DNA of 64,000 nt from NCBI RefSeq assembly GCF_014076495.1, contig NZ_CP043575.1, forward strand, positions 4,464,001 through 4,528,000. Reading direction: 5' to 3'. A model generated the notes under the pieces. It worked only from the letters and a program-made list of their open reading frames with translations, was not told the DNA's origin and made no database searches. Position 1 is the first letter of the stretch. The number at the start of each line of letters is the position of its first letter. Below, one piece after another: positions 36,224 to 45,390 of this stretch. The translations under genes were made by a program, and so were the position numbers. This DNA comes from Comamonas koreensis. Its GTDB lineage: Bacteria; Pseudomonadota; Gammaproteobacteria; Burkholderiales; Burkholderiaceae_C.

Positions 36224-36395
36224 ACCGCTCCACACTGCGCTGCCGCCCATACCGCAGCGACTGCAGCGCGCTGGCGCTTGAGGTAAGCTCGGCGCCTGCT
36301 GCTAGCGCACCGGGCAGACCCCAGGCTGCAGCAGCCCACGCTCTTTCCCCTTTTTTTGACGACGCTCCCTGCCCACGGCCGGTGGCGCGCAGGCC

Positions 36396-37634
36396 ATGAA
36401 CCCACCACGCCCCGCAGACGCATCCGCCCAGCCCACACCGCAATGGATTCTGGCGGTCATGCTGGCCCTGCTGGGCATGCTGGGGCCCTTCTCGATCGAC
36501 ACCTACCTGCCCGCCTTTGACGGGATTGCCGCCTCGCTCCAGGCTTCGCCGCTGCAGATGCAGCAGACGCTGTCGGCCTATCTGTTTGGCTTTGCGTTCA
36601 TGAACCTGTTCCACGGCGCGCTGTCGGACAGCTTTGGCCGCCGCCCCGTCGTGCTGTGGGGGCTGGCCACCTTTGCGCTGACATCGGCCGGCTGCGCACT
36701 GGCCCAGACGCCCGAGCAACTGATCGTGTTCCGCGCACTGCAAGGCTGCACCACGGGCGCGGGCATTGTGGTCTCGCGCGCGGTGGTGCGCGACCTGTTC
36801 CCCCCCGCCCAGGCCCAGCGGGTGATGAGCCAGATCACCATCTACTTTGGCATCGCGCCGGCGGTCGCGCCGATGATTGGCGGCGTCTTTATCGCCTACG
36901 CCAGCTGGCAATCGATCTTCTGGCTGCTCACCGCCATTGGCGCGCTGCTGTGGGCCTACAACTGGCGCCTGCTGCCCGAGAGCCTGCCGCCCGAGAAGCG
37001 CCAGGCCTTTGATGTGCGCAACCTGATGCGCGGCTACTGGCAGCTGTGCAGCAGCCCGCGCTTTTTGCTGCTGGCCGCCGCCAGCGGCGTGCCCTTCAAC
37101 GGCATGTTCATCTATATCCTGTCGGCCCCCACCTTCCTGGGCACCCACATGCACATGCGGCCCACCCAGTTCTTCTGGTTCTTCATCTGCACCATTGGCG
37201 GCATCATGCTGGGCGCCTGGGTCAGCGGCCGGCTGGCGGGCAAGATTCCGCCCAAGCGCCAGGTACGGCATGGCTTTCTGATCATGTTCCTGACCTCCTG
37301 CATCTACCTGGCGCTGAACCTGGTGCTGCCGCCGCACCCGGCCTGGGCCTTGCTGCCACTGGGCATCTATTCGTTTGGCTGGGCCTTGATGACCCCGGTG
37401 GTCACCCTGCTGGTGCTGGACCTGCACCCTGAGCGCCGGGGCCTGGCCTCTTCGCTGCAGGCGGTTGTCACCTCGGTGGCCAATGGCATCGTCGCGGGCG
37501 TGCTTGCCCCGCTGGTCATGCATTCGACGGTGGCGCTCGCCATCGCATCGATGGGTTTGATGCTGACCGGCCTGCTCAGCTGGATCTATTTTCACCACCG
37601 CTGGCCCGATATCGGCCGCCATAACGCGGTCTGA
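36396..37634 (+). CDS. Bcr/CflA family multidrug efflux MFS transporter
   Basis: 412 residues, 12 hydrophobic helices. Family features: MLGPFSIDTYLPAFDGIA in helix 1, GALSDSFGRRPVVLWGL (motif A with D and RR), RALQGCTTGAGIVVSRAVVRDLF in helix 4/5, and APMIGGVF after helix 5 (motif C-like). This subgroup of drug:H+ antiporters exports bicyclomycin, sulfonamides or chloramphenicol in model species; the substrate is not predictable here. The start at 36396 follows 172 bp of non-coding DNA. The downstream neighbour on the opposite strand is an RNA helicase; a shared hairpin lies between. Confidence 0.92.
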   Translation: MNPPRPADASAQPTPQWILAVMLALLGMLGPFSIDTYLPAFDGIAASLQASPLQMQQTLSAYLFGFAFMNLFHGALSDSFGRRPVVLWGLATFALTSAGCALAQTPEQLIVFRALQGCTTGAGIVVSRAVVRDLFPPAQAQRVMSQITIYFGIAPAVAPMIGGVFIAYASWQSIFWLLTAIGALLWAYNWRLLPESLPPEKRQAFDVRNLMRGYWQLCSSPRFLLLAAASGVPFNGMFIYILSAPTFLGTHMHMRPTQFFWFFICTIGGIMLGAWVSGRLAGKIPPKRQVRHGFLIMFLTSCIYLALNLVLPPHPAWALLPLGIYSFGWALMTPVVTLLVLDLHPERRGLASSLQAVVTSVANGIVAGVLAPLVMHSTVALAIASMGLMLTGLLSWIYFHHRWPDIGRHNAV

Positions 37635-37695
37635 GCAATGCCTCCAACGGCGCTTCGCAGGCGCCGTCATCCACCCAGCGGCCTGAACCAGGCAT

Positions 37696-37724
37696 AAAAA
37701 AAGAGCTTCCCATGGGAAGCTCTT
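37696..37724 (-). terminator. Intrinsic terminator after the RNA helicase gene
   Basis: Perfect 10-bp stem AAGAGCTTCC / GGAAGCTCTT with a CATG loop. On the minus strand it is followed by a seven-T run (A-run at 37696-37702). Confidence 0.88.
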
Positions 37725-37745
37725 GTTCATCGTGCGATGCGCTGC

Positions 37746-39818
37746 TTAGCGGCTGCGCTCGGTGCGCTTGCGGTCACCACCAGCGGGGCTGTAGGGACGG
37801 CCACCGCGCTCGCCACCAAAGCGGCTGTCACCGCCTGGACGGCGCTGGGCAAAGTCACCACCACCGGCGTGGCGTGGGGCTGCACTGCGCGGGCCCCGGC
37901 TGTCAGCACCACGGCTGTCGCCACCAAAGCGGTCGGCACGGCGCTCAGGCGCACGGTCAAAGCTGCGGCCTTCGGGGCGGGGTGCGCGGTCCTGGAAGCG
38001 GTCTGCACCACGGTCCTGGACGCGATCGGCGCCGCGCTCCTGAAAACGGTCCGGGGCACGGTCCTGGAAGCGGTCGCCACCACGGTCAGCACGCGGCTCA
38101 AAGCGCGGTGCGCGGTCATCGCGCTGCTCGAAACGGGGACGGCTGTCGCCACCACGTGGGCCACCACCGAAGCCAGCGCTTTCGCCAAAACCTGGCTTGC
38201 GGCCATAGCCTTCGCCATCACGGCGGCCACCAAAACCACGGTCGGCACCAAAGCCGCCACCGCCACGGCGCTCGCCACCACGGCCAGCACCTGGACGGCC
38301 ACGGTCACCACCGCGACCTGCGCCGCGAGGGCCGCCTTCGCTGCGGGCGGGGAAGCGTTGCTGCGGCTCCATGCCTGGAATCACTTCCGGCTTGAACTGC
38401 TGCTTGGTGTAGGCCTCGATATCGAACACACGGCGGCGGTCGCGGAACTCGGCGAAAGTGATCGCCAGACCCGAGCGGCCAGCACGGCCGGTACGGCCAA
38501 TGCGGTGGGTGTAGTCTTCGGCCTTCATCGGCAGGCCGTAGTTGAAGACGTGGGTGATGGTGGGCACGTCGATACCGCGCGCAGCCACATCGGTGGCTAC
38601 CAGGATCTGTACCTGGCCATTGCGCAGCGCCATCAGGCGGCGGTTACGCAGGCCCTGGCTCAGCGCGCCGTGCAGTGCCACCGCAGAGAAGCCTTCTTGC
38701 TGCAGGTCGTTGGCCAGGCCATCACATTCCACCTGGGTGGATGCAAAGACGATGGCCTGGTTGATCGAGGCATCACGCAGCCAGTGGTCCAGCAGCTTGC
38801 GCTTGTGCTGGGAGTTGTCGGCCCAGAACAGCACCTGCTTGATGTTGGCATGCTTTTCCTGGGGCGAATCGATGGTGATCTTCTGCACACTGGCGCCGTT
38901 GTCATGCATCACGCGCATGGCCAACTGCTGGATGCGCGGCGCGAAGGTCGCGCTGAACATCATGGTTTGCTTGCGCTGCACCGTCAGTTGGTTGACTTCG
39001 GCCAGGTCGTCCGAGAAGCCCAGGTCGAGCATGCGGTCGGCTTCGTCGACGACCAGGAACTGCACCTTGTCGAGCTTGATCTGCATCGAGCGCTGCAGGT
39101 CGAGCAGACGGCCAGGCGTTGCCACGACCAGATCGGCATTTTGCAGCTTGGCGATTTGCAGCTGGTAGGGCATGCCGCCGACGATATTGGCCACGCGCAG
39201 ACCACGGCAATGGCGCACCAGCTCGATCGCGTCATGGGCCACTTGCTGGGCCAGCTCACGGGTGGGGCACAGAATCAGGGCACCCGGTTGGGCAGCCTTG
39301 AAATTGCGCGGGCTCAGCGGGTTCTTGCGCTTGGCGCGCTTGGGGGCTTGTTCGCCACGGGCCAGGGCTTCGGCCACCAGACGCTCGTGCTCGGCGCGCT
39401 CAGCGGCTTCGGCCTGGCCTTGCTGCTGGATCAAGGTGTGCAGCACCGGCAGCAGGAAGGCGGCGGTCTTGCCCGAGCCGGTCTGGCTGGAGACCATCAG
39501 GTCAGCAAAGTGCTGCGACGCTTCACCGTCGTTGATCATCGCCAGCGGGATGGCGCGCAATTGCACAGCGGTCGGTTGGGTGTAGCCCAGGTCCTTGACG
39601 GCCTGCACCAGCTCGGGCGCCAGGCCCAGCTCGACGAAGCCATTGGGCTCTTCAGGCAGCACTTCGGCTTCGGCCTCAGCCACCAGCGCGGTGCTGTCTT
39701 CTTGCAAAGCGTCTTCGGCCAGGGCCGACAGGGGAGAGGTATTGACGATATCTTGGGTAGCGTCAACAGTGTTTTGCGCAGGCGCGGCTTCGCCCTGCAG
39801 ATGGAGGTCTTGCGTCAT
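37746..39818 (-). CDS. rhlE: DEAD-box RNA helicase, RhlE-like, with long RGG/RD-rich tail
   Basis: 690 residues from the ATG at 39818. An acidic N-terminal extension of about 55 residues precedes the core: Q-motif GFVELGLAPELVQAV with GYTQPTAVQ, Walker A SSQTGSGKT, PTRELAQQV, TPGRLLDL, DEAD in VVDEADRMLDLGF, SAT, and the C-terminal lobe ending HRIGRTGRAGRSG. The core has an insert after LIQQQG. About the last 200 residues are a disordered tail of RGG, GGDR and repeated DRFQDRAP/DRFQERGA units. The enzyme remodels RNA in ribosome assembly or mRNA decay, and the tail likely binds RNA and promotes condensates. The leader is long and structured. Confidence 0.92.
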   Translation of the reverse strand: MTQDLHLQGEAAPAQNTVDATQDIVNTSPLSALAEDALQEDSTALVAEAEAEVLPEEPNGFVELGLAPELVQAVKDLGYTQPTAVQLRAIPLAMINDGEASQHFADLMVSSQTGSGKTAAFLLPVLHTLIQQQGQAEAAERAEHERLVAEALARGEQAPKRAKRKNPLSPRNFKAAQPGALILCPTRELAQQVAHDAIELVRHCRGLRVANIVGGMPYQLQIAKLQNADLVVATPGRLLDLQRSMQIKLDKVQFLVVDEADRMLDLGFSDDLAEVNQLTVQRKQTMMFSATFAPRIQQLAMRVMHDNGASVQKITIDSPQEKHANIKQVLFWADNSQHKRKLLDHWLRDASINQAIVFASTQVECDGLANDLQQEGFSAVALHGALSQGLRNRRLMALRNGQVQILVATDVAARGIDVPTITHVFNYGLPMKAEDYTHRIGRTGRAGRSGLAITFAEFRDRRRVFDIEAYTKQQFKPEVIPGMEPQQRFPARSEGGPRGAGRGGDRGRPGAGRGGERRGGGGFGADRGFGGRRDGEGYGRKPGFGESAGFGGGPRGGDSRPRFEQRDDRAPRFEPRADRGGDRFQDRAPDRFQERGADRVQDRGADRFQDRAPRPEGRSFDRAPERRADRFGGDSRGADSRGPRSAAPRHAGGGDFAQRRPGGDSRFGGERGGRPYSPAGGDRKRTERSR

Positions 39819-40194
39819 TTTGAACAATAGCAATAGGTCGGCTCCTGCGCGTTTCGCGACGCAGTTCCGTACCGTTCATGGTTTTAAATACATCAACCAT
39901 CAAACGGTAACGGCCGTACAAATTGCCGCGGGCTTGTTCAAATCGGCCATGCTGCGAATCGCATGGCCTGGACGCCCAGAGAATGAAGGGAGATGTGCGT
40001 ATCAACCGCCTGTTTGGCGGGGAAGCGCAAATTATCGCACATTTCGGGTTTTCCCGCATCAATGGAAGGACTTCTGTGTCCCATGCGCCACGAGCCAGCG
40101 CAGAGCCTTGGGGAAACGCAAGGACCCGGGTCACGGGGGTTGACCGGGGACATGCTTGTCCTAGGATGGGCCCGACATCATAAAAGGAGACCGC
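39819..40194. other. 376-bp intergenic region: structured leader of the helicase gene and upstream of the lipoprotein gene
   Basis: No gene. It holds the 5' leader of the helicase (minus strand), including a hairpin at 39871-39908 and CCGCC-TGTTT-GGCGG around 40007-40021. The right end carries an AAAGGAG ribosome site just before the lipoprotein start at 40195. Confidence 0.6.
39871..39908 (-). promoter_or_regulatory. Hairpin in the helicase 5' leader
   Basis: ACCGTT-C-ATGGTT (39871-39883) pairs with AACCAT-CA-AACGGT (39895-39908), two 6-bp stems with a small bulge. It starts about 53 bases upstream of the helicase ATG. Such leaders are common for cold-inducible or self-regulated DEAD-box genes. 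Confidence 0.4.
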
Positions 40195-40950
40195 ATGACC
40201 CGCTATTCACGCACCTGCACCACCATGACTGGCTTTCTCAGCGCCGCCCTGCTGGCCGCTTGCGGCGGCGGCAGCGACAGTCCAGAAGCAGCCAAGGACT
40301 CCAGCGACTGCTTCAACGCCGGCTTTTACCGCCAGGACACGCAGATCTACACCAGCCAGAGCAGCCGCTTGAATGGTGCGCCGGCCTCGACCAACCTTGT
40401 CTACCAGTGGGTGACCAGCCAGGCGGTAGAGAACGGCATCAACCATATTTACATCAGTCCCGCGCCAGACAACGGGCGCGCCAGCCTGCACTACAGCATC
40501 GAGGGCGGTGCGCTGCTCTACCACGGCTACAACGCCTTCAATATTGGCGCCACCAGCCGCCAAAGCCTGGCCCCGCCCCGCCAGTCGCTTATGGCGATGG
40601 CGCCCGGCCAGACCACCTCCCAAACCATCGTACAAACGGATAGCCTCTCGACCTCTGCCGGAGAAACAAAGACCGTGACCACGCTGGCCGAGACCCGAAC
40701 CTACGAAGGCAGAGAAACCATCACCACGGCGCTCGGTACGGTGGAGGCCTGCCGCTTCCTCAGCACGGTTGCGGCCAGCCAGGAAGGCAAACCAGACGAG
40801 ACCCGAGAGACGCAGGCCACCACCTGGGTGGCATCAGCGGGCCCTTATCGCGGGCTCACGCTCAAGGAGAGCGCCAGCACCCGCAAAGCCGGAAAAACCG
40901 ACACCTTGGTGACGGAGACCAGCCAGGTCAACCGCTTCGACATCAAGTAG
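40195..40950 (+). CDS. Uncharacterised lipoprotein
   Basis: 251 residues. A lipoprotein signal ([15 protein letters not shown]) has the lipobox LAAC, so the mature protein starts at Cys and is anchored to a membrane facing the periplasm. The rest is Thr/Ser-rich beta-type sequence with two further Cys residues (SDCFNAGFY and [10 protein letters not shown]) that could pair. The pattern with [30 protein letters not shown] recalls surface-type lipoproteins of Burkholderiales, but I cannot name a family. An AAAGGAG site supports the start. The gene converges on orn with an 8-bp overlap. Confidence 0.75.
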   Translation: MTRYSRTCTTMTGFLSAALLAACGGGSDSPEAAKDSSDCFNAGFYRQDTQIYTSQSSRLNGAPASTNLVYQWVTSQAVENGINHIYISPAPDNGRASLHYSIEGGALLYHGYNAFNIGATSRQSLAPPRQSLMAMAPGQTTSQTIVQTDSLSTSAGETKTVTTLAETRTYEGRETITTALGTVEACRFLSTVAASQEGKPDETRETQATTWVASAGPYRGLTLKESASTRKAGKTDTLVTETSQVNRFDIK

Positions 40951-41557
40951 CCGCGGCTACGGGCGCCAGCTGCAGAAAATGCGTCCGGTAGTACCGTAAT
41001 TCGTCGATCGACTCATGCACATCGGCCAGCGCGGTGTGCTTTTGCGCCTTCTTGAAGCCGGTGACCAGCTCGGGGCGCCAGCGCCGTGCCAGCTCCTTGA
41101 GCGTGCTCACATCGACATTGCGGTAGTGGAAGTAGGCCTCCAGATCGGGCATGTAGCGCGCCAGAAAACGGCGGTCCTGGCCAATGCTGTTGCCGCACAT
41201 GGGCACCTTGGCCTTGGGCACGTAGCGTTTCATGAAGCGCAGCACCTCGGCCTGCGCAGTGGCCTCGTCGATCTGCGAGGCCTTGACCCGCTCTGTCAGG
41301 CCGCTGCGGCCATGGGTGCCGCGGTTCCAGGCATCCATCTTGGCCAGCTCCTCATCGCTTTGGTGGATCGCAATCACCGGCCCTTCGACGCGCACGCTCA
41401 GATCGGCATTGGTGACCACCAGCGCGATCTCGATCACGCGGTGCTCTTGCGGGTTCAAACCGGTCATTTCGCAGTCGAGCCAGACCAGGTTCAGATCGGA
41501 CTTGGCCAGCTCGGGCACGGGTGCCAGCGGCGTATCCAGGGTGTTCTTGTTTTGCAT
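40943..41557 (-). CDS. orn: Oligoribonuclease
   Basis: 204 residues. A DEDDh 3'-5' exonuclease that degrades 2-5 nt RNAs and pGpG. The N-terminal Exo I motif reads [13 protein letters not shown], followed by [12 protein letters not shown]; Exo II has [19 protein letters not shown]; Exo III shows [14 protein letters not shown] with the His and last Asp. The size is slightly above the E. coli enzyme because of an N-terminal extension; the ATG at 41557 gives MQNKN, and a shorter start is possible. The gene is divergent from the M48 protease. Confidence 0.96.
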   Translation of the reverse strand: MQNKNTLDTPLAPVPELAKSDLNLVWLDCEMTGLNPQEHRVIEIALVVTNADLSVRVEGPVIAIHQSDEELAKMDAWNRGTHGRSGLTERVKASQIDEATAQAEVLRFMKRYVPKAKVPMCGNSIGQDRRFLARYMPDLEAYFHYRNVDVSTLKELARRWRPELVTGFKKAQKHTALADVHESIDELRYYRTHFLQLAPVAAAT

Positions 41558-41617
41558 GGGGGCGATTGTCGCCTATGCCCTACACTGTCCGGTATTCGCC
41601 AACCAACACCCCCACTT

Positions 41618-42907
41618 GTGACTCTATCGCTGCTGTTCACCCTGCTATTCGCGATCGCACTGGCTGCCAGTGTGCTGACCAAACTCTGGCTGGCCAGCCG
41701 CCAGATGCGCCATGTGGCCGCCCACCGCGATGCGGTCCCTGCCCTGTTTGCCGACCGCATCAGCCTGGCAGCGCACCACAAGGCGGCTGACTACACGATC
41801 GCCAAGACCCGCTTTGGGCTGCTGGGGCTGGCCATCGGCACGGCTGCGCTGCTGGGCTGGACCCTGCTGGGGGGCCTGGATCTGCTCAACGCCAGTCTGC
41901 TGGAAGCGCTGGGTGGCGGCATGTGGCAGCAGCTGGCCCTGGTCGCCGCCTTTGCGCTGATCAGCGGCCTCATCGATCTGCCGGCCAGCTACTACCAGAC
42001 CTTTGTGCTGGAGCAGCGTTTTGGCTTCAACAAGATGACGCCCGGCCTGTGGCTAGCCGACCTGGTCAAAGGCACGGTCATGGGCGCGCTGGTGGGCCTG
42101 CCCATTCTGGCCGTCATCCTGTGGCTGATGGGATCGGCCGGCCAGTGGTGGTGGCTCTGGGCCTGGGCCTTCTGGGTGGGCTTCAACCTGCTGCTGATGG
42201 TCATCTATCCGGCCTTCATCGCGCCGCTGTTCAACAAGTTCCAGCCACTGGAGGACGAGAGCCTCAAGGCCCGCGTGCAGGCGCTGATGCAGCGCTGCGG
42301 CTTTGCGGCCAAGGGCCTGTTTGTGATGGATGGCAGCCGCCGCAGTGCGCATGCCAATGCCTATTTCACCGGCTTTGGTGCCAGCAAGCGCGTGGTGTTT
42401 TTCGACACCTTGCTGCACAAGCTCAATGGCGACGAGGTCGAAGCGGTGCTCGCCCATGAGCTGGGCCACTTCAAGCACAGGCACATCCTCAAGCGCATGC
42501 TGGGCCTGTTTGGCCTGACTTTGCTGGGCTTTGCGCTGCTGGGCTGGCTGTCGCAGCAGGGCTGGTTCTACACCGGCCTGGGCGTGACGCCCAACCTGAA
42601 CATCCCGGGCGTGCCCGGCGCCAGCCCCAACGATGCACTGGCGCTGCTGCTGTTCATGCTGGCCGTGCCGGTGTTCAGCAGCTTTGTCTCGCCGCTGATG
42701 GCGCACTCGTCGCGCAAGCACGAGTTCGAGGCCGATGCCTATGCCGTCCAGCAGACGCGCGCGGCCGATTTGCAGTCGGCCCTGCTCAAGCTCTACGAGG
42801 ACAATGCCTCGACCCTGACGCCCGACCCGGTCTATGTGCGCTATTACTATTCGCACCCGCCCGCCGTAGAGCGTATCCGCCACATGCAACAATTGGCCCA
42901 TGACTGA
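41618..42907 (+). CDS. M48 family zinc metalloprotease, CAAX prenyl protease (Ste24)-like
   Basis: 429 residues, starting with GTG at 41618; the open frame runs further upstream but only antisense to orn. The N-terminal half has several transmembrane helices matching Peptidase_M48_N, including SYYQTFVLEQRFGFNKMTPGLWLADLVKG. The catalytic motif AHELGHFKH (HExxH) follows, with the distal Glu in HEFEADAYAVQQ. These are integral membrane proteases; bacterial members cleave membrane protein ends or aid quality control. The stop overlaps the start of the pterin dehydratase gene by 8 bases (42900-42907). Confidence 0.93.
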   Translation: MTLSLLFTLLFAIALAASVLTKLWLASRQMRHVAAHRDAVPALFADRISLAAHHKAADYTIAKTRFGLLGLAIGTAALLGWTLLGGLDLLNASLLEALGGGMWQQLALVAAFALISGLIDLPASYYQTFVLEQRFGFNKMTPGLWLADLVKGTVMGALVGLPILAVILWLMGSAGQWWWLWAWAFWVGFNLLLMVIYPAFIAPLFNKFQPLEDESLKARVQALMQRCGFAAKGLFVMDGSRRSAHANAYFTGFGASKRVVFFDTLLHKLNGDEVEAVLAHELGHFKHRHILKRMLGLFGLTLLGFALLGWLSQQGWFYTGLGVTPNLNIPGVPGASPNDALALLLFMLAVPVFSSFVSPLMAHSSRKHEFEADAYAVQQTRAADLQSALLKLYEDNASTLTPDPVYVRYYYSHPPAVERIRHMQQLAHD

Positions 42908-43244
42908 ATCCCACCTGCCCCAACAAGACTGGTCCACCCAAAGCCGCCGCGCGCTGTCCGCCTCCGAGGTGGTGACCCAGCTGAGCCCACTGACCGGTTG
43001 GGTGCTGAGCGGTGATGGCGCCGAGGTGGCCATCGAGAAGACCTTCCGCTTTGCCAACTACTACGAGACCATGGCCTTTGTGAATGGGGTCGCGCTGGTG
43101 GCCCATACGCAGGACCACCATCCAGACCTGTCGGTGCACTACAACCGCTGCGTGGTGCGCTTCAACACCCATGATGTGCATGGGCTGTCGGTCACCGACT
43201 TCGAATGTGCGCGCCGCATCGAAGCCATGCTGCAGCTGGCCTGA
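42900..43244 (+). CDS. phhB: 4a-hydroxytetrahydrobiopterin dehydratase (pterin carbinolamine dehydratase)
   Basis: 114 residues. The conserved HTQDHHPDLSVHYNRCVV segment supplies the three active-site His positions, and the helix beginning FRFANYYETMAFVNGVALVA is typical. It recycles the pterin cofactor in aromatic amino acid hydroxylation. No phhA is nearby; the gene sits in an overlapping cluster with the M48 protease and RsgA. The symbol is by function rather than operon context. Confidence 0.93.
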   Translation: MTESHLPQQDWSTQSRRALSASEVVTQLSPLTGWVLSGDGAEVAIEKTFRFANYYETMAFVNGVALVAHTQDHHPDLSVHYNRCVVRFNTHDVHGLSVTDFECARRIEAMLQLA

Positions 43245-43249
43245 GAGAC

Positions 43250-44233
43250 ATGGCAAAACCTGCAAGACGCGCCAGCGCGCCCAGCCAGACGGGTACGCAG
43301 ACGGGCCTGGTCGTGGCCAGCTATGGCCGCCACTGTGTGGTCGAAACCCCGGACGGCGTGCGCCGCATCTGCCACCCCCGGGGCAAGAAGAGCCAGGCCG
43401 TGGTCGGCGACCAGGTGCGCTGGCTGGCCCCGCCGCCCGGCCAGGGCGAGGAAGGCACGATAGAGAAAGTGCTGGAGCGGCGCAATGTCTTCTACCGCCA
43501 GGACGACATCCGCACCAAGACCTTTGCCGCCAACCTGGACCAGCTGCTGATCCTGATCGCGGCCGAGCCGGTCTTCAGCGAGGTGCAGCTGGCACGCGCG
43601 CTGATTGCGGCAGAAGCGGCGCACATCACGCCCATCATTGCGCTCAACAAGATGGACCTGGAAGAGCCCTTTTTGCGCGCCTGGGAGCGGCTGGAGCCCT
43701 ACCGCACGATGCGCGACCAGGCCGAGGACCCGCCGCACTACATGGTGCTGCCCTTTGCGCTGGAAGGCGCCGACGAGGAAGACCGTGATGCCATCTACGG
43801 CCTGCTCGAAGGCAAGACCACCTTGGTGCTCGGCCCCTCGGGCGTGGGCAAGAGCACGCTCATCAACCTGCTGATACCGGGCGCCAATGTGGCGACCAAC
43901 GAGATCTCGCAGGCGCTGAACACCGGCAAGCACACGACCACCAGCACGACCCTGTACTGGGTGGACGAGGCGCGCAAGACCGCGCTGATCGACTCGCCCG
44001 GTTTCCAGGAGTTTGGCCTCTACCACATCGCGCCCACGCAGCTGGCCGCCTGCATGCCCGACATCGGCGCCCATGCCAAGGAGTGCAAGTTCTACAACTG
44101 CACGCATTTGCACGAGCCCGGCTGCGGCGTCATCCATGCGGTGCAAAACGGCCATGCCGAGCTGCCGATCAGCGACAACCGCTACCGCATCTACAGCGAG
44201 CTGTTTGACGAGCTCAATCTGAGCGCTTACTGA
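43250..44233 (+). CDS. rsgA: Ribosome small subunit-dependent GTPase A
   Basis: 327 residues from the ATG at 43250, six bases after the dehydratase stop. It has an OB-fold N-domain (GLVVASYGRHCVVETPDG) and a circularly permuted GTPase with motifs in the expected order: G4 ALNKMD, G1 GPSGVGKSTLIN, G3 DSPGFQEFGL. A C-terminal Zn knuckle shows ECKFYNCTHLHEPGCGV. It matures the 30S subunit by checking the decoding centre and releasing RbfA. The gene order M48 protease-phhB-rsgA is typical of this lineage. Confidence 0.97.
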   Translation: MAKPARRASAPSQTGTQTGLVVASYGRHCVVETPDGVRRICHPRGKKSQAVVGDQVRWLAPPPGQGEEGTIEKVLERRNVFYRQDDIRTKTFAANLDQLLILIAAEPVFSEVQLARALIAAEAAHITPIIALNKMDLEEPFLRAWERLEPYRTMRDQAEDPPHYMVLPFALEGADEEDRDAIYGLLEGKTTLVLGPSGVGKSTLINLLIPGANVATNEISQALNTGKHTTTSTTLYWVDEARKTALIDSPGFQEFGLYHIAPTQLAACMPDIGAHAKECKFYNCTHLHEPGCGVIHAVQNGHAELPISDNRYRIYSELFDELNLSAY

Positions 44234-44250
44234 GCCTGTTACGACAGACC

Positions 44251-45231
44251 TCAGCCCCGGCACCACTGCTTGGGCAAGGTCTCGGCATGGCCCAGGTCCA
44301 CATGGGCCTTTAGAAAATCAAGCACTGCCCGGGTGCGCGACGGCAGGCGCTCGGGCTTGCCCAGGTAGACCGCATGGATGGGTTCCAGCACACCGGTGTT
44401 GAAGGCCTCCAGCACCACCTGCAACCGGCCCGCAGCGATATCGTGCCAGGCGTGGAACAGCGACAGCCGCGCCAGGCCCACGCCTTCGACAGCCAGGTTA
44501 CGCATCACATCGCCATCGTTGACGCGCAGCAGCTCGCCAATGGCGACCTCCACATCCTGGCCCGCCAGCCGGAACGGCCAGTGCGGCACCGTGCGCTGGT
44601 AGTTCCAGCCAATGCGCACATGGCCGCCCAGCATATCGGGGTGCGTGGGCACACCATGGGCATCCAGATACGCGGGTGCTGCCACAATGACCTGGCGGGT
44701 ATGGCCCAAGAGGCGGGCCACCATGTCCGAGGCGGGCAGCTTGCCCCAGCGGATCGCGATATCGGCCCGTGCCTCCATCAGGTCCACCACCTCGTCGGTA
44801 AAGCTCAGGTCCAGCACCAGGCCGGGGTACTGCTGCATCAGCCGGCCCACCAGCGGCACCAGGATGGCCTGCCCGGTCGATGAGCTGGAGTTGATGCGCA
44901 CGACGCCCTTGGGCGTGCTGCGCAAAGATGCAGCCGCTTCGGCCTCCTGCAGATCGGCCAGCACGCGCTGGCCACGCTCGTAGAGCTGGCGGCCCTCGGG
45001 CGTCAGCTGCACGCGGCGCGTGCTGCGCAGCAGCAGCTGCGCGCCCAGGCGTGCCTCCATGCGCGCGACGATCTTGCTGGTGGCCGACGGCGACACACCC
45101 AGGTGGCGGGCCGCTGCCGAGAAGCTGCCGTGTTCGGCCACCTGCACAAACACCTCCAGCTCGCCGGAGCGGTTGGTCTCGAAGGTCGGGCTGGCGGGAA
45201 AAGCAGGGTTGCGCATGGTCAAAAGCGTCAT
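44251..45231 (-). CDS. LysR-type transcriptional regulator
   Basis: 326 residues from the ATG at 45231; another ATG (45216) is also possible. The N-terminal HTH is typical: LEVFVQVAEHGSFSAAARHLGVSPSATSKIVARMEARLGAQLLLRSTRRVQLTPEG. The effector domain follows (RINSSSSTGQAILVPLVGRL). It is divergent from an MFS transporter gene with a 159-bp intergenic region that contains a candidate operator (45278-45302), so it probably controls that transporter and itself. The ligand is unknown. Confidence 0.92.
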   Translation of the reverse strand: MTLLTMRNPAFPASPTFETNRSGELEVFVQVAEHGSFSAAARHLGVSPSATSKIVARMEARLGAQLLLRSTRRVQLTPEGRQLYERGQRVLADLQEAEAAASLRSTPKGVVRINSSSSTGQAILVPLVGRLMQQYPGLVLDLSFTDEVVDLMEARADIAIRWGKLPASDMVARLLGHTRQVIVAAPAYLDAHGVPTHPDMLGGHVRIGWNYQRTVPHWPFRLAGQDVEVAIGELLRVNDGDVMRNLAVEGVGLARLSLFHAWHDIAAGRLQVVLEAFNTGVLEPIHAVYLGKPERLPSRTRAVLDFLKAHVDLGHAETLPKQWCRG

Positions 45232-45277
45232 AGCGCCAGATGGTGGTGGCAAATTCTGCCTTTATTTATTCCGTTTG

Positions 45278-45302
45278 GGAACAAATACCTTTCCACTGTT
45301 CC
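45278..45302. promoter_or_regulatory. Inverted repeat GGAACA-N13-TGTTCC between lysR and MFS genes
   Basis: Perfect 6-bp arms in the divergent intergenic region, a plausible LysR-family binding site because of its position about 50 bases from the regulator start and 90 bases from the transporter start. Confidence 0.4.
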
Positions 45303-45390
45303 GGCTACACAAGAATCAGGCCGCGCTTCACAATCCCATTCCTCAGTGACGGTCATCCGGCCTTCGCCCCAACACACAAGGAATCCTCCC

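Noticed and set aside
37737..39830. 697-codon + strand frame opposite the RNA helicase
   Set aside because: The Ala/Thr/Val-rich product mirrors the RGG-coding repeats; the helicase is the real gene.
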